DNA of 64,000 nt from Cocos nucifera (taxonomy: Eukaryota > Streptophyta > Magnoliopsida > Arecales > Arecaceae). The notes beneath the pieces are model-generated. The model saw nothing but the letters and a program-made list of their open reading frames with translations. It did no database searches and was not told where the DNA came from. A program made the translations under genes and the position numbers. Of the stretch, positions 23,304-36,833 are shown in pieces (the stretch's first letter is position 1; every line of letters starts with the position of its first letter). The stretch is from contig QRFJ01004876.1 in the NCBI GenBank assembly GCA_006176705.1, positions 1 through 64,000 on the forward strand, read 5' to 3'.

Positions 23304-24381
23304 TGTTAGATGAGTGTCCTAGAAGCTAGATTGGCTGACACTTTGTAAAATACTTTCTAGCATCATTTTTATAATTTTAACTTAAAATTAATAAATAAAT
23401 TATTTTTCATCACATTATGTATTTAAAGTATCTGTGATACATCCTTTGAATTAACAGGCATATGAAATATATTCTCAAGAGTTAAAAATTTAAGATATGT
23501 GTTATCATAATTAACTCATAAACTACTCTTGATCATAGGATCATCATGAGGATGGTGTTCGATCCAAAAGATCAGTGTATGATCGCTTCCTTATCATAGA
23601 TGAGTCTTGAATCTATGGTGTGGAGACACCAATGCGAGAGTACAGGCATTTGTTGAGAACAAGAGTACTAAGCACGACCACCTCAAGCAGTCAAAAGTAA
23701 GTGTACCTTCTCATTGATGACTAGCTGGATGTTGCAGTCGTGTGTCTGGTTCTTTGACTTGAGGTGCATCAACAGTTCATCTTGAATATGTTATATTTGA
23801 CTATACCATAACTTGGTCTCCTAGCCATTCAAAATTCTAAGGTGTATGTTGGCTATAGCATGTTCATTGTAAAAATTGGATCATACCAATATGGGATCTA
23901 TCAACCTTAATAGAGGAGTAGTCCTATGATGATCATGAGATCGAGTCCTTAAGCCCATAGCCATGGCAGTATGAATTACTAGAAAAGAGGTTTCTATTAG
24001 GGTTTCGCATTGGACTTGAATCAAATGATTCAATCATATAATGGGTGTTGGGTTTGACAAGTTCACCTTAACCCTAATCCTATCGGGGCTCATGATAGAA
24101 GAACCCAATCACACTGGTAGCTACACCAAGAGGTTGGTATTCGGTTCTAATGGGTTGCCACCATAGACTGCTAGGTATCACTAGTAGATTTTGGGATCAA
24201 TTAGAATTATCTTGATGATTGACGATCTAATTGAGTGAATCGAAAGAGTTCTGATCCATCGAAAGATGTTTCGATGATGTCGATGATGGAGATCATGACA
24301 TGTCCTACTACCATGCAGAATTGAACCTAACTGGATCACACAAATAAGAATTTGGATATGGATGTCATCAATTGGGCTAAC
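23304..24381 (+). repeat. LTR D, first part (copia, long LTR)
   Basis: Starts TGTTAGATGAGTGTCC and continues AGGCTGACA-like, a start seen in Angela-type LTRs. It stops at the CTAAC target site of B2 and continues at 32139. About 1.08 kb of U3-like sequence without a supported gene. Confidence 0.55.
24377..24381. repeat. Target site duplication of B2 (left)
   Basis: CTAAC at 24377-24381 is repeated exactly at 32134-32138. Confidence 0.88.
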
Positions 24382-25997
24382 TGATAAGATTGCGATGTTG
24401 TCATTAGGATACCATGTTTATCAGTTTAATTCTGACTTTTTAAATAATTTAAAAATAGATAGTAACTAGTGAGTCAGGTCAAATCCATAAAGAAGAGTGT
24501 TTTAGTTTTAAAATTTTTTATTTTTATAAAAAAAAGATTTTAAAAATAAAATTAAAGTTAAAAAATAATTATAAATAAATAGTAAAAATTAAATGATGCA
24601 GAAAATTAAACTTAGTATTAAGATCTACTAGTTAGATCTTAGCATCTACTTGCAATAAAATAAAGAGTAATAATTAAAGTACAAAAATTAAATTATAATT
24701 AAAAAATAAAAAGAATAAATTTAAATATATAAAAATAAAATTTTATATTAATTTAAAATTTATAATTTAAATACATGAAATTTAAAAAGAAGAGAAAAAA
24801 ATTAAAAACTAGAAGCTGATCTCAATCTTGGATTGGCATCGGCATGAAGATGGCATAGGAGACAACTCTTTTTCATAGCACACGTTGCCTTAAAGCAGCC
24901 TCTAACCCAAGCATGGTTCTCACCCTAGACCATAGCTTTTTCATGATCGAAGATAATTGATTTTGGAAGCCTGGAGTCCTTTAAATAGAGTTAGGAGGGC
25001 TGGAGTATTTGTTGCTGGGCAATATGGGACTAAGGAGAGTTTTGATCGACAAAAATAGTAAAAATTGGATTAAAATAGCTTCTGTATCAAATTCTACTGA
25101 GTTTCCTAAATTCTGGCCATCAAATCTGCATCAAATGGTCCCAAAGTCATAAAAATAGAGGTGTAATAGCCCAAAACAAGTCGGATTAAGTTTTGGTCAT
25201 TGGATCAGCCTTGATGGAGTGTTTTTGGCCATCAAATCACATTCTGGGTGTTTGATTGCCATCAAGATCATCTTCAACCATCCGATCATTGTCTAGAATG
25301 TGTGTGGCCATCAGATCGCATAGATGGGCTGAAGGATCTTTGAATTAGAGTATGAAAAAACCTTGGCTGTTGGATCTGGACCGCCATCCACCATAGTGGT
25401 CGAATAGCACCATTACTATAGCCGTGGACCGTATAGATTGAGCATACCACAAATTGCAATCAATTAGCATGTAGCTTGGCCTATAAAATTACCATTTTGC
25501 TCCTGTACGCCATGATGAATTTTTTGTAAACCTCTTAACGATCTTGGTCCACCATATGGCATCCTCAGATTTGACATCTTCTACTGAGCTGGCAGTCCAT
25601 GTCTGATTCATGGACCGATAGATTGGCTTATCTGACTGAGCTGGCTTCAACAACATGCTAGTTGAGCCGAATATGATGGCTTGGCTGGGCGTGTCGGTTT
25701 GGTTGGATGAGCCAACTAAGTCAAATCTAATTTTTTATTTTTTTCTTTGAAAATTCATATTTGGTCCATTTTAGCTTCGATTTGCTCCAAACTTATTTTG
25801 TTATGATAAAAAAAATAAGCTCTCTTTATTGATAATAATATTTTATTATTTTTATTTTTATTTTTTTAATTATTTTTTAAATTAATAAAAATATTAATTT
25901 CTTAAATATATATATAAATTAATTATTAATTCTTAAAAATAAATATAAATTAATTGATAAATTAATATTTTTATTAATTAATTTATGGTACTTATCA
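24382..25997 (-). repeat. 3' LTR of B2
   Basis: Reverse complement matches LTR B1. The GC-rich part is decayed; for example the TATA region near 24975 reads in reverse as CTCCTAACTCTATTTAAAGG instead of CTCCTAGCTCTATAAAAAGG. A weakened purine tract follows at 25998-26012. Confidence 0.88.
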
Positions 25998-27929
25998 TAC
26001 CCAAGCTTTGCTTGTACTTAAATAAAGAAAAAATTTAGTTTTAGATATCTTTTAATTTTAGAGTTTTGAATTTTATCTAGGTAATTTTCAAAATGATCAT
26101 TGATATTCAGTAGAGCATAAGTGAGGCATGTTATTAGGATATTAATACTTACTAATATAAAAATTAAGTGAAGAATATTAAACTTTTCTAAATTTTTTCT
26201 AAATTATCTCTATCTTTATTTCTGAATTATCTAAACTTTCATATGGGCAAGTGTATTGCTACTTCCATCCTTCATTTATTAAATTTTTTTATTCACATTG
26301 CTCACTTTTTGATGCGAATATCATTGCTTGCTTAGGCAATGAAATTCGATTACTTGGTGAAAAATTAATATATATATATATATTTTTAATGTTGTACTAT
26401 TATTAAATGTCTTAATCTTTTAAGCTTTCTATTTAATTCATGTAGCGAGTCTTGGACCAATGACTTTCAAACTAGTTGATTTTAAGGCATTAGATATAAA
26501 ATATCCCTCAGATTTACTAGCTCAAATCAAATAGGCTATAAGTTAAGACTAGCTTTACAATGAGCTTCTTCGTCCTTCCCATCTTTTGATGCAAAACTCA
26601 ATGCTTACTTAGACAAAGAAGCCCGATTACTCAATGAGAAATATTTAAAAACTATTTTATGTTATAAATTTATTTATATGAAGAAACATATAGTTACCCC
26701 ACACAAGTCCATAAAAAGTAGATTTTTTTTGATATTTATAGAAAAAATTAGAAGTGCTCAAAGAAAAATTATTTATATTCCTAACTTAATTTTTTATTAG
26801 ATTTTCTTAATACTTGATCCCTCAATATCTGACAAATTTTTTGATCCATGCATCAATTTTTTTTTTTTTAAATGCTTAGTTCAACTCGATTCTTAAACAT
26901 AATCAGGTGTTTAAATACTAAATACTAAATTCTTCAAGAATTTTTTTTAAAATTTAAAATTTTTTATTATTCTCTCTTCCTAACTTAATCAATATTATCC
27001 TCAATAGAGAAGAAAAAATAAAGGATGTAATAAGAAATAAAAAAGAATACACCTAACTCAGTATACTTTTATGGTCCAGCATGTGCCTTTGAAAATTTGA
27101 CTCTCCCTCCAACTTATTCAAAACATTCTAAAAAAACTAAAAATAAATTAGATAAAACATTAAATATTGGGTTGCCTCCCAATAAGTGCTAAGTTTACCA
27201 TCTTCAGCCAGACACAAGATAGTTTACCTATCCTATAACAAATATTGTGTTCACAAATTCTAATGGTTTTAGATTGCCAATCTTAGGAAGATAGTTTGTT
27301 ATTCTTTTATTAATATATTTATTATTAATTATGAAAATATAGTTCATGACCCTATTCTCAGATTCTTGTTTATTAAGAATTTCTCCTATTTATTCTTCTA
27401 AAATACTCATGAATTGAGTTTTTGGATTAGGAGTTGAGTTTGATGCAATGGGTATTGGAAGGGTGACTAAAGATGGCTTTTATTATGGAAGTAAATTAAT
27501 ATGATCTTGTTTAAATAACTCTATTGGCTTTTTATGGTATGCCTCTTGATTTTTAAAAGAAGAACCGGCTTCTAGGGGCAAAGAAAATAGGATTTTAGGT
27601 TTATAAGTTTTGGATAACTCATTTGTTCTCTTTTTTCTTTATCTATCTTACTCATATTAGAACTAGCATCACTACCAGTTTCGAGCTCAGGTTCTTCTAT
27701 ATGGTTAGTCTTAGTACTAACTTATTTCTCTAAATTTTTATTTTGGCTAGCATCAGTACTAGCCTCTTTCACCTGATTTTGGTGTGGATCCATAAGAATT
27801 CTATAACTTTTAAGTTCAAAAATTACTTTAGCATTATCTAATTGGGGATTCTTAAGTGGAACATTAGATTGATATTTTGTCTAGGTGGTTGATGGATATT
27901 AGGTGGATTGATTTTAAGAATTGATTGGC
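25998..27929 (-). other. B2 3' non-coding region and linker remnants
   Basis: Counterpart of 6476-8479 in B1, in reverse. It keeps the purine tract context (26000-26012), the repeat pair (26287-26355 and 26568-26640), the conserved stretch between them, the GGGTTGCCTCCCAA motif (27171-27184) and scattered linker words of the post-gag frame (27390-27850). No pol. Confidence 0.65.
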
Positions 27930-29262
27930 TCGATAATTGATCTAGTTCTCTTCTCATATTAGACTCAGCTAATTATCCTATTTGAGCTTCTAGCCTGACG
28001 ATAGATTCCTGTTGAGTCAAGATTGATTATTGTTGATTTAGAATTAATTATTGTAGTTGATTAAATCTATCATCAACTAAATTAGTTTATTGAAGAGGTG
28101 GATATGATAGCTGATTATAATATGATGGCTGGATAAACTGACTAGGCTGATCCTTATTATAGGCATAATTTTGATATTGGCTCTGAGCCTGAGTCTATTA
28201 GGATATCCAAGAAAAATTAGAGTGGTTCCTTCAATTTGAATTATATAAATTTGAAAAAGAATTATTAATCGGCTTGGAGTAGTCTTGAGCAGCTTGAATT
28301 TATTCTTGGATCAAAGATGAAAATTATGCAGCCATAGGATATTCACTTACATGATGGATTGGGCTAGCATAAATTGAATAAATCTCATGATAATTAGAGG
28401 ATACTATGAATTATGCAGGAGATTATTGATCTAGGGTTAAGAGTAGATCTAATTTTTAGGCAAGAAGGTCCACTTTATTTATCAAATTTGAATCAGCCTT
28501 AAGACTAGATTCTAGATATTTAAATTCATGGATCCCCGCCCAAATTTGGTAGAAAGATAATGAAGCATGATTAATTGAGTTTTCACTTAAGATTTCAAAT
28601 AGGGCATAGGCTTCATCCTTACTTTTATTTATAAATATACCTCCATAAGATGCATCTACCATCTATCTATACTGGTCTTCTAAACTCTCATAGAAAGCTT
28701 GAACTATTTGCCACTTAAATAGACTATGGTGTGGGCATTTTCTAAGAAGTTTCTTAAGTCTCTCTTATGACTCATGAATTTATTCTTTTGGAAGCTGTGC
28801 AAATTCAGTGATAGCTCGCCTCATGGTGTTGGTTCGGCTTATGGGATAAAATTTCTTAAGAAATTTATTTTATAATTTGGTCCAAATTTTAATTGATCTT
28901 CCTACTGTGCCAAGCTAGTACTTGACTTTGTCTTTTAATGAAAAAAATAAAATTAGTCTAAGGGCATCCTTAGTCAAATTTTGAATTCTCATCATAGAGC
29001 AGATTTCTAAAAATTTATCCAGATGCTTATATGGATCTTCATTGGTGTTCTCATAGAAGGATGGGAGCATCTGAATTATGGTTGACTTGATCTCATAGTA
29101 GATAGCATGAATATCAGGTAACTATATATAAGTTGATGGGTTATAGGTAGAAAGAATAAAATATTACTTCATCTGCCTGGGTGGTTCTCTAAAATTTTCG
29201 GCCATTTGGTTATTGGGTTTAATATGATTCAGCCATTCAATTTTATGATTAGATTCAACAAG
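27930..29262 (-). pseudogene. Athila-type gag of B2, broken by stops
   Basis: Read in reverse it starts near 29262 (IKWLNHIKPNNQMAEN) and continues through the gag core: ALRLILFFSLKDK, FLKKFYPISRTNTMRRAI, RLKKLLRKCPHHSLFKWQI, QAFYESLEDQYR, then MVDASYGGIFINKSKDEA and NKVDLLA. These are the conserved blocks of the retrotransposon gag family of Athila elements. Several codons for W or Q are now stops, matching C-to-T decay, so the protein is not made. It ends with the coil RLEAQIG, which B1 shares. The core between about 28495 and 29203 has no counterpart in B1. Confidence 0.8.
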
Positions 29263-30493
29263 ATCAAGTAAAGTGATTTCCTACCGTATATGTACTAGCT
29301 CAATCCTAACATGTGGTTTATATTTTTTTTAATTTTTTAAATATTTTAATATTTTATTATTTTTTAAAATTATAATTATTTTTTATATAATTTTATTATT
29401 TTATTTATTTTACTTTTTTAATTAAATTTAATTTAATTATTATTTTTAATAATTTTTTAGTTAGTTTAATTTAATTTAATTTTTATTTTATTTTATTTTA
29501 TTTTATTATATTTTATTTTTGAAGGAGAAAAGGAGAAGAAAGAAAGAAGAGTTCTAAAGAGGAGGTTCTAAGCAGTCCTAAAATTAAGAGAGAGAGAGAG
29601 AAATTAGGGTTTAATTAGGTTTGATGTTGGTTAGTAATCAAGTTAGGCAAACAATCCTAACTAAGGGTTGTCCTAGATCTAAATAGCTTCTAACTACCAA
29701 GATTATCTTCAAACCTTTCAAGTATAAGATTAATCACTTAACTAGCCAAGTAAGTATAAGGTTGGTGGGAGTTCCCCCATTATGCTTGGTTAGGTAAGCT
29801 AACGGAATTAATTATAAACTATCTTTCTTCAGGCCTAGTCATCCCTGAACTACTTTTCTTAAACATCAGTCAAACTGACTAACCCTAATCCAGCCCAACT
29901 TTTAGGATTTCTTATCCTAATGAGTTCGAGTTTTCAAGGCTGATGTCTAATTGATTTTAAAATTAAGGCTTAGATCAATGCAAAATGCTGGTTGATTATT
30001 TGTGGGCCAAGAAAGAGTGATTAAATTCTCATCTTATCTTGTTTAATTGGACTGTGCCCTTAATTTAATTTAATATGAATATATACAAAAAAAATTTTCA
30101 AGCAAGGGGTTCTATGCAATTTAAACTAAATGTATGCAACTAATTAAATTTTAGAAGCTTACCTTGCCTCCAGCAATCACCAAAAGAAATAAAAATAAAA
30201 ATAAAACTAATATCATGTATGCTCTAAGCAATTAAGGTTCCTAATCTTGTCATGAGATTTTTAATTAGGTTTAAGTAGATAATTTTTAATTAATTTAAAA
30301 ATAAAGTAAATAATAATAAAAAAATTTAGGATTTAGGATTGATCTCACCAAATAGATTTAGAAGTTTCCTCCTTGTCCGAATCTTTTTGTTCTCTTTTTT
30401 TCTTCTTTCTTTTTTTATCTACAAAATAAATAAGAAAAGTTAGAAAATAGTAAAAAAAATTAAAAAAATTAAAAATTTTATTTTTTTTATGCC
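29263..30493 (-). other. B2 untranslated leader, no gene
   Basis: Counterpart of 4643-5900 in B1, in reverse, with the same (AATTA)n and T-rich tracts (29340-29520) and the same GGGAGTTCCCCCAT-type block near 29770. Nothing else seen. Confidence 0.6.
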
Positions 30494-30511
30494 TCCTCAG
30501 TAATGGTGCCA
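30494..30511 (-). other. Primer-binding site of B2, decayed
   Basis: In reverse it reads TGGCACCATTACTGAGGA, against TGGCGCCGTTGCCGGGGA in B1. The changes are C-to-T or G-to-A transitions, three of them at CpG sites. Confidence 0.75.
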
Positions 30512-30517
30512 AAAATT

Positions 30518-32133
30518 TGATAAGATCACGATATTATCATTAGGACACCATATTTATCAATTTAATTCTGACTTCTTAAATAATTTAAAAATAGATAGTA
30601 AGTATTGAGTTGGGTTGAATCCATAGAGAAGATAGTATTTTAGTTTTAAAATTTTTAATTTTAATAAAATAAAAAAAATTAAAAAATAAAATTAAAATTA
30701 AAAAATAAAATTATAAATAAAAAATAAAAATTAAATGATGCAGAAAATTAAACTTGGTACTAAGATCTACTAGTTAGATCTTAGCATCTACTTGTAATAA
30801 AATAAAGAGCAATAATTAAAGTATAAAAATTAAATTATAATTAAAAAATAAAAAGTATGAATTTAAAGTACATAAAAATAAAATTTTATATTAATTTAAA
30901 AGTTCATAATTTAAATACATAAAATTTTAAAAAAAAATTAAAAAATAGAAGCTGATCTCGATCTTGGATCGACATCGGCTTGAAGATGGCGTAGAAGATA
31001 GCTCTTCTTCGCAGCACCCGTTGCCTTGAAGCAGCCTCTAACCCAAGCATGGCTCCCACCTTGGACCGTAGCTTTTTCATGACCGAAGATAATTGATTTT
31101 GAAGGCCTGGAGTCCTTTAAATAGAGTTAGGAGGGTTAGAGTATTTGTTGCTGGGCAATATGGGACTAAGGAGAGTTTTGATCAATAAAAATAGTAAAAT
31201 CCTAGTAAAAATTGGATTAAAATAGCCTTTGGATTGAATTCTATTGAGTTCTCTAAATTTTGGTCATCAAATCTGCATCAACTAGTCCTAAAATCGCCAA
31301 AAATGAAGGTGTAATAGCCCAGATCAATTCTAGCCATTGGATCGGCCTTGATGGAGTGATTTCGGCCGCCAGATCATGTTCTGGGTGTTTGATTGTCACT
31401 AGGATCATCTTCAGCCATTCGATCATCATCTAGAGTGCGTGTGGCCATCGGATCACATAGATGGGCTGAAGGATCTTCGAATCAGAGTAGGAAAAAACCT
31501 TGGCCATTGGATTTGGACTGTAAACCACTGTAGCCATAAGACTGCGCCATTACTATAGCTGTGGACCATGTAGATCGAGCATACCATAGACTACAATCAA
31601 TCAGCACATAGCTTGGTCTATGAAATTACCATTTTGCCCCTATCACCATGATGAATTTTCTATAAACCTCTTAATGGTCTTGGTCCACGTGGCATCCTTT
31701 GATTCGGTGCCTTCTACTGAGCTGGCGATCTACGCCTGATTCATGGACCGACGAGTTAACTTATCTGACTAAGCTAGCTTCAGTGGCATGCCGACTGAGC
31801 CAAATGCGATAGCTCGACTGGGCACGTCGGCTTGGTTGGGCGAGCCAGTTGAGCCAAATCTAATTTTTTTTATTTTTTCTTTGAAAATTCATATCTGATC
31901 TATTTTAGCTTCGATTTGCTCCAAATTTATTTCATTATGACTAAAAAAATAAGCTCTTTTTATTGATAATAATATTTTATTATTTTTATTTTTATTATTT
32001 TTTAATTAATTTTTTAGTTAATAAAAATATTAACTTTTTAAAAATATATATAAATTAATTTTTAATTTTTAAAAATAAATATAAATTAATTGATAAATTA
32101 ATACTTTTATTGATGAATTTATGGTACTTATCA
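30518..32133 (-). repeat. 5' LTR of B2
   Basis: Matches 24382-25997 and, in reverse, LTR B1. It ends TACTTATCA before the duplication CTAAC at 32134-32138. Confidence 0.88.
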
Positions 32134-33088
32134 CTAACCCAGTTTGATTGATTTTGATTTAATCTAATCAGGTTCAAGAAAATCATGCTAGCATATAATT
32201 GAGCCCGACTTTCTCTTTCTATCTTCTTTCTGGTTCATCTTGACTAAGTCAAATTGAATTTGGCTCATCCAAGAATCCTGTATGGTTTTGTCCTAGTTTG
32301 ACTAAAGCTTGTCCAGATCAGATCGAGGCTTGTCCTGGCCTAATCTGGGCTTGTCCTGAAGAGTTTAGGGTTTGTCTTAAAATCCAAGCAAGGACATCAG
32401 GACAAGGGTTGTCTTGACCCATTTTTGCAGGAATTCAGGGAGAGGAGAATGCATCCCCTGGAGAATTTTGAGGGGTGCGCACCCCTTGAGTATTTGTATG
32501 GATATTGAGGGTGCACGGCCCCTCTTGGCGTGCGCCCTTAGTGGATAAGGTTTTGGAATTTTGATGAGATTAAAACTCCAGGAAAGATAAACCTTATGCC
32601 AAGCCCTCTTCCTTATCTTTTATTGGTGCAAATATTATGAGATTTTGGGTGAAAAAAATATGAAAAAATTTAGATTGGGCATGGAACCAGAAGAAGAGTC
32701 CTTCTACTTTAAGCAAATTAGTTGCTTAAAGCATTGGAACTCTAGGGTGGTGTGGGAGTCTATATAAAGACCCCTACGCCCTAGGGTTCCTCATGCCAGT
32801 CATCCCATGCCCAAACTCTGTCCATCTCTCCATCTCCATGCCCAATCTTTTGATCTTCTCCCTCTTCTCCATGCCTAAGAAGTTGGGCAAAATACCAAGG
32901 AAAGGTCAAGGTCCTGCAGGCACGAAGATCAAGCAAAGCAGTTTCAGTTTGTGTGATGGATGGGCTGCTGTCAGAGATCGTCTTCAAAGGCACACCAAAA
33001 ATTTTTTGATCTGATCTTTTGAGATCAAATCTAGTAGGAAAGGACATCCAGATTTGATCTGAGTGGACTTTGATAGAGGTCGGGCATG
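32134..33088 (+). repeat. LTR D, second part, with promoter
   Basis: Continues LTR D after B2: TTGGGCTAAC at the left joins to CCAGTTTGATTG at the right. It contains CTTGTCC/TTGTCCTG repeats (32290-32420), the inverted repeat GGGGTGCGCACCCC (32472-32485), a TATA box and a CT-rich leader. The 88-codon and 73-codon frames at 32781-33047 are inside the leader and show no family match. Confidence 0.5.
32761..32770 (+). promoter_or_regulatory. TATA box of LTR D
   Basis: TATATAAAGA followed by CCCCTACGCCCTAGGG, then a leader rich in CATCTC and CATGCCC. A typical LTR promoter layout. Confidence 0.55.
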
Positions 33089-34199
33089 TGTTGGAAATTA
33101 TATCCTAAAGCCAATCATTTAGGTTGTAGATGTTTGAGCTGAATATAATTATATTTAAATTATTATTTTAGCTTTTTCATCACTTTGTGCATATTTCTGT
33201 AATAAACTCTTCTGTGATGAAGTCCTTAGGACTATTTAGACTCGATAAAGAAGGTTTTATCGTTTAGTCCTTAAATTAGTTTGCGATCAAATGATACGCT
33301 ATTACTCAGAACGACAACGTATCGAGTGTAGGTCATTGTGTGCCATAAGTATTAATTTTTCTCTTAATCAAGAAGTATGAAGATACTATTATGTTATGCA
33401 GATGAAGTGTAAGGATACATTTTACTGAACGTGACCCAATTGCGGAGCTTTCTATTGTCAAGAGTTGCTCATGACAGATATAGATATAAGTATCCCTTAG
33501 ACCTGAGACCACCACGATGACTTGCAAGCAACACACTGTACTTAGGTACCGAACTATCTAAATTTCTAATTCAGTGATGGAAGACTATTGGGTGCAGTCA
33601 AGTACTTGGCTTATCGATGTGTGAGTCAAGATGGAATTGACCCCTCTAAGTATTGGAGCAAGTGCATCACTGTATTTCAATTTAGCAAACCCTCGATCGA
33701 GGTAGTCCATATGATAGACACTGAGTTATGAAATACACTGTGGATGAATTTTAGGATTGATAGTAAATCTTAAATCATCCTTTGAGCATTGAGGTCAAGG
33801 GGATGAATTATATGGTAACCATATGCCATAGGTTCGTCGATGTTGCATTATAATTATTCGACCTATCCGAACATCGGATACTATTGCTAGATGGTCACAT
33901 CAATTGATACAGAAAATTAGTTTCTATGCTACCAACTTAGGATTCAAACCTATGGGATCACACACAATAGGAGTTTCTATCTGATTTGATGATTGATATT
34001 GAGTTTCGATGATCTAAGACTCGGTGGTCAAGAGTTCCACTGGATTGAGACTCTATGATCAAGAGTCCCACTGGACTGAGATTCTGAGTCCTTCATGTCC
34101 AAGACTCTCTGATCGAGAGTCTCGATGACTTGAGACAGAGTTCTAGTGGACTGAAACTCTGAATCCTACTTATTCAAGACTCTCTTATCAAGATCACTA
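33089..34199 (+). repeat. 5' LTR of C
   Basis: Colinear with 36834-37903. Its last 200 bp (34000-34199) are an imperfect tandem array of about 30 bp with the words GACTCT, ATCAAGAGT and CCACTGGACTGA; the 5' LTR has about one unit pair more than the 3' LTR. The border to the coding part at about 34199 is an estimate. Confidence 0.75.
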
Positions 34200-36810
34200 A
34201 TGCTTATTTTTGGCACTGTAGGCTCAGTCATATAAAAAAGAATAGGATTAACAAGTTAGTCAAGGAGCGTATCCTTGACATTGATAATTGTGAATTATTG
34301 AATACCTATGAGTCCTATCTTCTTGGTAAGATGACCAAATCACCTTTTACTGAAAAGGATGAGCGGGCCACTGAGCTTCTAGGTCTAGTATATACTGATG
34401 TATGTGGACCTATGAACACATGTGCTAGAGGTGGGTTTTACTACTTCATTACATTTACTGACGACCTATCTAGGTATGGATGTGTCTATCTTATGAAGAG
34501 TAAATATGATTCGTTTGAAATGTTCAAACGATATCGAAATGAGGTAAAAAAAAACTTAAGAAAAGTATTAAAATTCTTTGATCTGATCGAGAAGATGAAT
34601 ATCTTTCTAATGAGTTTTTGACATATCTAGGAGAGAATGGGATTCTCTCACAACGAACCCCTCCTGGAATACCACAGCATAATGGTGTATCTGAAAGGAG
34701 GAATTGAATCCTGTTAGACTTGGTTTGATCTACGATGGAGTTTACAAGTCTGCCGATTTTATTTTGGGATTATGCACTAGAAACTGCCTATTTTATTTTG
34801 AATAATGTTCCGAGCAAGTCTGTTGCAAAGACTCCATATGAGATATGGACTAAGCATAAGTTGACACTCTCTAACTTTAGGATTTGGGGATGTCCGACTT
34901 ATGTTCAACATTTACAGCTAGAAAAGCTTGGACCTAGGTCCGATAAATGCTTATTCATAGGGTATCCCAAGGAAACTAGGGGTTATTACTTCTATCTTGC
35001 TGAAAAAAAAGGTGTTCGTCAGCAATAGAGCAGTCTTTTTGGAAAAGAAGTTTCTTAGTGAAGGAACAGCTGTCTCTAATATTGAACTTAATGAAGTTCG
35101 ACAGGTAGAAGAACTGACACATTCTAGTGAACCTATAGAACTAGATTTGATAAGATCAAATTCAGAGCCTATTGAAATGGTACCAAGAAGATCCTATAGA
35201 AGTTCAAAATGGTGATCTTGTCGAACTCGATGAAAATGATGAGGATCCAATCACCTACATGGATGTCATGCAGAGGTTTGACTCTGATATGCGGCTGAAA
35301 TTCATGGAATCTAAAATGGAGTCCATGAAGGTCAATAGTGTATGGACACTAGTTGATCCACCTAAAGGGATAAAATCCATTGGATGTAAGTGGATTTTCA
35401 AAAGAAAATGGGGTGCAGATGGAAAGGTAGAGACCTATAAAACCCATCTGATTGCCAAGAGATATCGTCAGTGTTATGGTATTGACTATGATGAGATATT
35501 TTTTTCGGTGGCAATGCTTAAATCTATTTGGATCATGCTTGTGATAGCGGCATACCTAGACTATGAGATTTGATAAATGGATGTAAAAATAACTTTCCTA
35601 AATGGAGAGCTGGACGAAGAGGTGTATATGATACAGCCTAAGGATTTCACATCCATAGACAAGTCTAAGGTGTGCAGGCTTCAAAGATCCATCTATGGAT
35701 TGAAGCACGCATCGTAGAGTTGGAACATGCATTTTGATAAAGTAATCAGAACATATAGCTTCATTAAGAACGGAGAAGAATCCTACATGTATAAATAGGC
35801 CAACAATTTTGTTGTTGTATTCTTTGTACTGTATGTTGATGACATTCTCTTAATCGAAAATGACATCCCTACATTATAGGGAATAAAGGTTTGGCTATCG
35901 TCTTAATTCTCCATGAAGAACTTGGGAGAAGCTTCCTACATCCTAGGGATGAAGATCTATAGGGATAGATCTAAAAAATTGCTAGGATTATCCCAGTCTA
36001 TGTACATTGATACCGTGCTGTTCAGCATGGAGAATTTTAAGAAGGGCTGTCTTTCGATAGACCATAAAATTTTGCTCTTGAAGAGGGATTGTCTGATAAC
36101 TCCTTAAAAGAGAGAGCATATGAGTAGAATATCATATGCTTTGATAATGGGTTCTATTATATATGCCATGATGTGTACGAGACCAGACGTGGCATACTCA
36201 CTAGGGATAGTGAGTATATATCAGTCTGATCTAGGTGAGAATCACTGAAAGGTTGTGAAAATAATCCTAAAGTATTTGAGAAATACCAAGGATCAGTGGC
36301 TCATCTATGGAGACACTAATTTGAAACTTATGGGATATACTGATTTTAATTTCCAATCAGATCATGATGATAGCAAAAGTTTGTCAGATTTTATGTTTAT
36401 CCTAAATGATGGAGTGATCTACTGGAAGAGTTTCAAGCAACACACTGTAGCCAATTCTGTATATGAGGTGGAGTATGTCACGACATCTGATGCTGCGAAG
36501 AAAGCTGTGGTTACGAAAGTTCATCGATGAGCTAGAAGTGGCATCCTTTTTGGATGGTCCGGTTCTGCTATACTATGATAGCACTGGAGCCATAGCTCAA
36601 GCGAAAGAGTCGAAGGCACATCAGCATACCAAACATATTCTACATCGCTACCATCTTGTACGAGAAATCGTAGAGCGAGGTGATGTCGAGCTTTAGAAGA
36701 TCGACGAAAAGAAGAACATGGTCGATCCCTTTACTAAAGCTCTAGGAATCAAAGAGTTTGATAATCATAAATGGAAGATGGATATTCGATACTATTCTGA
36801 GTGGCTTTAG
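34200..36810 (+). pseudogene. Copia pol of C: integrase, reverse transcriptase, RNase H (broken)
   Basis: Blocks in order: gag_pre-integrase (FWHCRLSHI, 34213), integrase core (LVYTDVCGPM, 34388; GIPQHNGVSERRN, 34669) and the GYYFYLAEK end, reverse transcriptase (WTLVDPPKGIKSIGCKWIF, 35343; the catalytic LYVDDILL, 35828, intact), then RNase H (TRPDVAYSLG, 36180; GAIAQAKESKAHQHTKHI, 36588) and the end VDPFTKAL. Stops at several former Trp/Gln/Arg codons and frameshifts near 34570, 35010 and 36520 break it. The style is that of the Angela/BARE lineage. It would copy and integrate the element; this copy cannot. Confidence 0.85.
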
Positions 36811-36833
36811 TCTAAGTGGGAGTTATTAAAAAT

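Larger units (their letters stand above)
24382..32133 (-). mobile_element. B2: second Athila-like element of the B family, with gag core
   Basis: Both LTRs are 1616 bp (24382-25997 and 30518-32133), with tips TGATA and TATCA, an exact 5-bp duplication and reverse orientation. The internal part is about 4.5 kb, some 660 bp longer than in B1, and contains the Athila-type gag core. It has no pol either. Many former CpG sites read TpG or CpA (primer site, LTR GC block), so it looks older than B1. It split LTR D. Confidence 0.92.

Noticed and set aside
32781..33047. Open frames of 88 and 73 codons behind a TATA box, as a small gene
   Set aside because: They lie in the leader part of LTR D, in both directions, with no family match; the TATA box is that of the LTR.
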